64,000 nt of DNA, taken from contig CALSOU010000011.1 in NCBI GenBank assembly GCA_943788055.1, positions 16,691 to 80,690 of the forward strand. Reading direction: 5' to 3'. Positions 61,040 through 64,000 of this stretch are shown here, piece after piece. Every line of letters starts with the position of its first letter. The stretch's first letter is position 1. A program made the position numbers and the translations under genes. The stretch is from an uncultured Saprospiraceae bacterium. GTDB taxonomy: Bacteria; Bacteroidota; Bacteroidia; Chitinophagales; Saprospiraceae. The notes under the pieces were generated by a model. It saw only the letters and a list, made by a program, of their open reading frames with translations. It was not told where the DNA came from and searched no databases.

Positions 61040-61786
61040 ATGATAGACAAAATATATAAAAGACTGATCATGCAAGAGAATAAAACTAAGGAAGAAAGAA
61101 TTGATTCTATAATTCGAAATCATATGGTTTGGAGTATGGGTGCAGGACTTATTCCAGTCCCTATTGCTGACTTTTTTGCTGTGAGTGCAATACAACTTGA
61201 CATGATTCGTCAGATTGCAAAAATATATGACATTGATTTTTCTGAGCAAGCTGGCAAGGCTTCGATAACGTCACTTACTAGTTCTGGTTTAGCTAGACTT
61301 GGCGCTAGAGCGGTAAAGTTTATTCCCGGTGTTGGCACGATTCTAGGTGGAATTACGATGAGTGTGCTTTCTGGGGCGAGTTCATATGCACTAGGTCAGG
61401 TATTTTCGAAACATTTTGCGACTGGAGGTACTTTTCTAGATTTTGAACCGTCCAGAGTAAGAAAGTTTTATAATGAGCAATTTGAGAAGGGAAAAATTAT
61501 TGCGAAAGACATTAAAGAGGAAGAAGGCGTGCCAGAAGATGTAGTTGAACAAATTACAGAAAAACCTGCAGGTAAAGCAACTCAGCCTCTATCAAATACG
61601 AAGTCGAAAAGTATTGCTGCTCCCGATCATAATCCCGAGAATCCACTTCAAAAGGAAGCTATGAAAGATCCTTTACCAGATGAAGATGATCCAATCTCAA
61701 AAATTCTTAAACTTTCTGAAATGAAAGATAACGGGATTATTACTGATGAAGAGTTTGCAACATTAAAGAGGCAGATTATCGGGTAA
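61040..61786 (+). CDS. DUF697-like membrane protein with C-terminal SHOCT-like domain
   Basis: 248 aa; GAGLIPVPIADFFAVSAIQLDMIRQIAKIYD; C-terminus SKILKLSEMKDNGIITDEEFATLKRQIIG. Confidence 0.75.
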   Translation: MIDKIYKRLIMQENKTKEERIDSIIRNHMVWSMGAGLIPVPIADFFAVSAIQLDMIRQIAKIYDIDFSEQAGKASITSLTSSGLARLGARAVKFIPGVGTILGGITMSVLSGASSYALGQVFSKHFATGGTFLDFEPSRVRKFYNEQFEKGKIIAKDIKEEEGVPEDVVEQITEKPAGKATQPLSNTKSKSIAAPDHNPENPLQKEAMKDPLPDEDDPISKILKLSEMKDNGIITDEEFATLKRQIIG

Positions 61787-61812
61787 TTACCAAACCAGGT
61801 TGTCATTGCCTC

Positions 61813-62829
61813 TCAGATCTTCAGTCGAGGATTTGGGGTGACACGTTGGTCAGTAAACATGCCTTTTGTATACTTGTAGTGCCCTGCCATTGCTATCATT
61901 GCTGCGTTGTCTGTACAGTACTTGAAATCTGGGATAAATGAATTCCAGCCTTTTTCTATGCAGAGATCGACGAGCCCTTGACGTAAGGCGGAGTTTGCAC
62001 TGACACCACCTGCTATTGCAAGTTCAGTGATATTATTTTGCTCAGCGGCAAAAACTAGCTTGTCTAGCAGAATTTTGACAATCGAGTCTTGAACAGATCT
62101 ACATATATCTTCTTTGTTCAGCTCGACAAAGTCTGTGTTTTCTCTTAGATTGTTTATCAAGAAATTTCTAATCGATGTTTTTAGGCCACTAAAACTAAAT
62201 TCATATGGACCTACCTTAGGTGTTGGAAAAGAGTAGTTTGGATTACCTATTTGAGCAAGTTTGTCAATTATTGGACCGGCAGGATAGGGTAGTCCCATCA
62301 TCTTACCTGTCTTGTCAAATGCCTCGCCAGCCGCGTCATCTAGTGTTTCTCCAAGAACTACCATTTCAAGTACTTCTTTTACAAGAACTAGTTGGGTATG
62401 ACCGCCAGAAACTGTTAAACAAATAAAGGGAAACTTTGGTCGTGGCTCTTCAATCATGTGCGCGAGTATGTGAGCCTCCATATGATTGACAGTGATGAGA
62501 GGTATATTCTGGGCAAGGGCAAAACCTTTTGCGAAAGACGTGCCTACCAATAAACTACCTAGCAGTCCTGGGCCTTGTGTAAATGCAACTGCATCTATGT
62601 CAAATGGCTTTAGATTGGCTTCCTTTAATACGTAGTCAATAATCGGGACGATCTCTTGCTGGTGAGCTCGGCTTGCTAATTCAGGGACCACACCTCCGTA
62701 TTGTTCATGAATTTTTTGACTTGACACACCAAGACTTAATAAACTTGCATCTTTCATTATGGCGGCCGAAGTATCGTCGCACGAGGACTCTATTGCTAAA
62801 ATTGTTGGAGGCATCTGTTTTTTAGGCAA
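61813..62829 (-). CDS. tsaD: tRNA N6-adenosine threonylcarbamoyltransferase
   Basis: 338 aa; AIESSCDDTSAAI, NHMEAHILAHM, SGGHTQLVLV, FSFSGLKTSI, AGGVSANSALR. Confidence 0.96.
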   Translation of the reverse strand: MPKKQMPPTILAIESSCDDTSAAIMKDASLLSLGVSSQKIHEQYGGVVPELASRAHQQEIVPIIDYVLKEANLKPFDIDAVAFTQGPGLLGSLLVGTSFAKGFALAQNIPLITVNHMEAHILAHMIEEPRPKFPFICLTVSGGHTQLVLVKEVLEMVVLGETLDDAAGEAFDKTGKMMGLPYPAGPIIDKLAQIGNPNYSFPTPKVGPYEFSFSGLKTSIRNFLINNLRENTDFVELNKEDICRSVQDSIVKILLDKLVFAAEQNNITELAIAGGVSANSALRQGLVDLCIEKGWNSFIPDFKYCTDNAAMIAMAGHYKYTKGMFTDQRVTPNPRLKI

Positions 62830-62914
62830 ATATAGTAGAACTTCAATTTCAAAATTTATAAAAAAAGCGTATTATTACGTCATCTTATATTAATAGAAAA
62901 AAGATCAGCAACTA

Positions 62915-63496
62915 ATGAGGATTATATTAAATGTTCTTTTGCTAGCAATTTGTGCTTTTTTGGTTTATCTGATTTATGCAAATATCAAAGAACCTATCGT
63001 TTTTGCATCCGCATTAGAGAAAAGAGAAGGTGCTGTTGTCAAGCAGTTGGAGAAGATTCGTACTGCTCAAGAAGTGTACAAACGTATTACAGGAGAGTAC
63101 GCGGGAAATTTTGACACCCTTAAGCAAGTTTTGAGAGAGGGGCAGATTGAGACGTATAAGATCATTGGTAATTTAGATGATGAAGACTCTGATACTCAAA
63201 TTGACACCTTATTTACTAGTGCGAAGGATAGCATTAGAAGTTTGGGGATTTCAATTGACTCATTAGATTACGTGCCTTACGGTGATGAGAATGCAACATA
63301 TATAATCGGCGCCGACACTCTAACTTACCAGAATACATTGGTGAATGTTGTTGAAGTAGGTATTAAGAAAAAAGAATACATGGGTCGGTTTGGAGCAAAG
63401 AGATTTCAGAAGTACAATAACTTTTATGATCCGGAATCTCTTCTTAAGTTCGGAGACATGAATTCACCAAATACATCCGGTAATTGGAAGAATTAG
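62915..63496 (+). CDS. Conserved membrane-anchored hypothetical protein
   Basis: 193 aa; single N-terminal TM helix; EKIRTAQEVYKRITGEYAGNFDTLKQVL. Confidence 0.6.
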   Translation: MRIILNVLLLAICAFLVYLIYANIKEPIVFASALEKREGAVVKQLEKIRTAQEVYKRITGEYAGNFDTLKQVLREGQIETYKIIGNLDDEDSDTQIDTLFTSAKDSIRSLGISIDSLDYVPYGDENATYIIGADTLTYQNTLVNVVEVGIKKKEYMGRFGAKRFQKYNNFYDPESLLKFGDMNSPNTSGNWKN

Positions 63497-63948
63497 AGAT
63501 ATTCTATGATGATAAGGAAGCACTAAAAGCTTCAAGTAATAAAAGGCTTTCAGTGGTTATTTCCGCTGATGGCCTTTGTTCTTTTATTCACAGCCGTAAT
63601 CAGATTCTTCTCGTGCAACGGGATAAACCCCTGCTATCTGATCAAGCTTTTGGTACTTATCTGCGCAATGCTTACGCTTACTACAAGCTTTCGTCAATCA
63701 AAGTGTTTGTAGATGACTACCGTTTTAGTCTAGTGCCTCGACATCTTGGTGATTCACAAGTAATCAAAGCACAATTATCTACTAATTTCAAGTTGGATGA
63801 GAGTGATTTTTTAGGAACAACTTTGGTCGATGATGTAGAAATATACTTTGTGAAGTCGAAGTTGTCTTTTGGGGCTCTAGGCCCAAATGTCGCTTATCAA
63901 TCAAGAAGATCACTTCATTTCTTTAATATTGAGAAAAGGCCTTGCTGA
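63484..63948 (+). CDS. DUF3822-like protein, frame ends early near window edge (possible frameshift)
   Basis: 154 aa; RLSVVISADGLCSFIHS N-terminus; another frame downstream reads FISLILRKGLAERDINYCFFLNKSFYFLQ up to the window end. Confidence 0.5.
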   Translation: MEELEIFYDDKEALKASSNKRLSVVISADGLCSFIHSRNQILLVQRDKPLLSDQAFGTYLRNAYAYYKLSSIKVFVDDYRFSLVPRHLGDSQVIKAQLSTNFKLDESDFLGTTLVDDVEIYFVKSKLSFGALGPNVAYQSRRSLHFFNIEKRPC

Positions 63949-64000
63949 ACGAGATATTAATTACTGTTTCTTTCTAAATAAGAGTTTTTACTTCCTTCAA

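Overview
64 kb of Bacteroidota-type chromosome: AT-rich, with TAnnTTTG-type promoters, T9SS C-terminal sorting domains, and PorT beside UbiE. Intact housekeeping genes include gyrA, ubiE/porT, pyrE, ychF, fmt, purB, ppk1, tsaD, miaE and trmN6, plus an SRP (4.5S) RNA. Two accessory loci stand out. (1) 8.6-17.0 kb: a secreted EEP nuclease divergent from a TonB-dependent receptor, a lipoprotein with two DUF5689/OB-like units, and a T9SS-type two-HKD PLD protein carrying a third OB-like unit. This looks like an extracellular nucleic-acid or phosphodiester acquisition system, and a dyad operator sits at the receptor promoter. (2) 48-55 kb: a maltodextrin operon (pgmB-GH65-GH13-GH13/T9SS) with no SusCD or transporter in the window. 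The window is also rich in decaying genes: an OMP-like gene, AlkD, HipA, YihY, YitT and AI-2E-like genes carry in-frame stops and/or frameshifts that I could reconstruct by reading through, alanine dehydrogenase has one frameshift, and a short secreted-protein remnant is present. Other items are an unlisted 44-aa single-TM small ORF with its own promoter-like sequence, a hendecad-repeat LEA-like protein, and GC-rich structured intergenic elements. No tRNA, rRNA, CRISPR array or intact mobile element was recognised. Family assignments come from motif and sequence recognition only; no searches were run.
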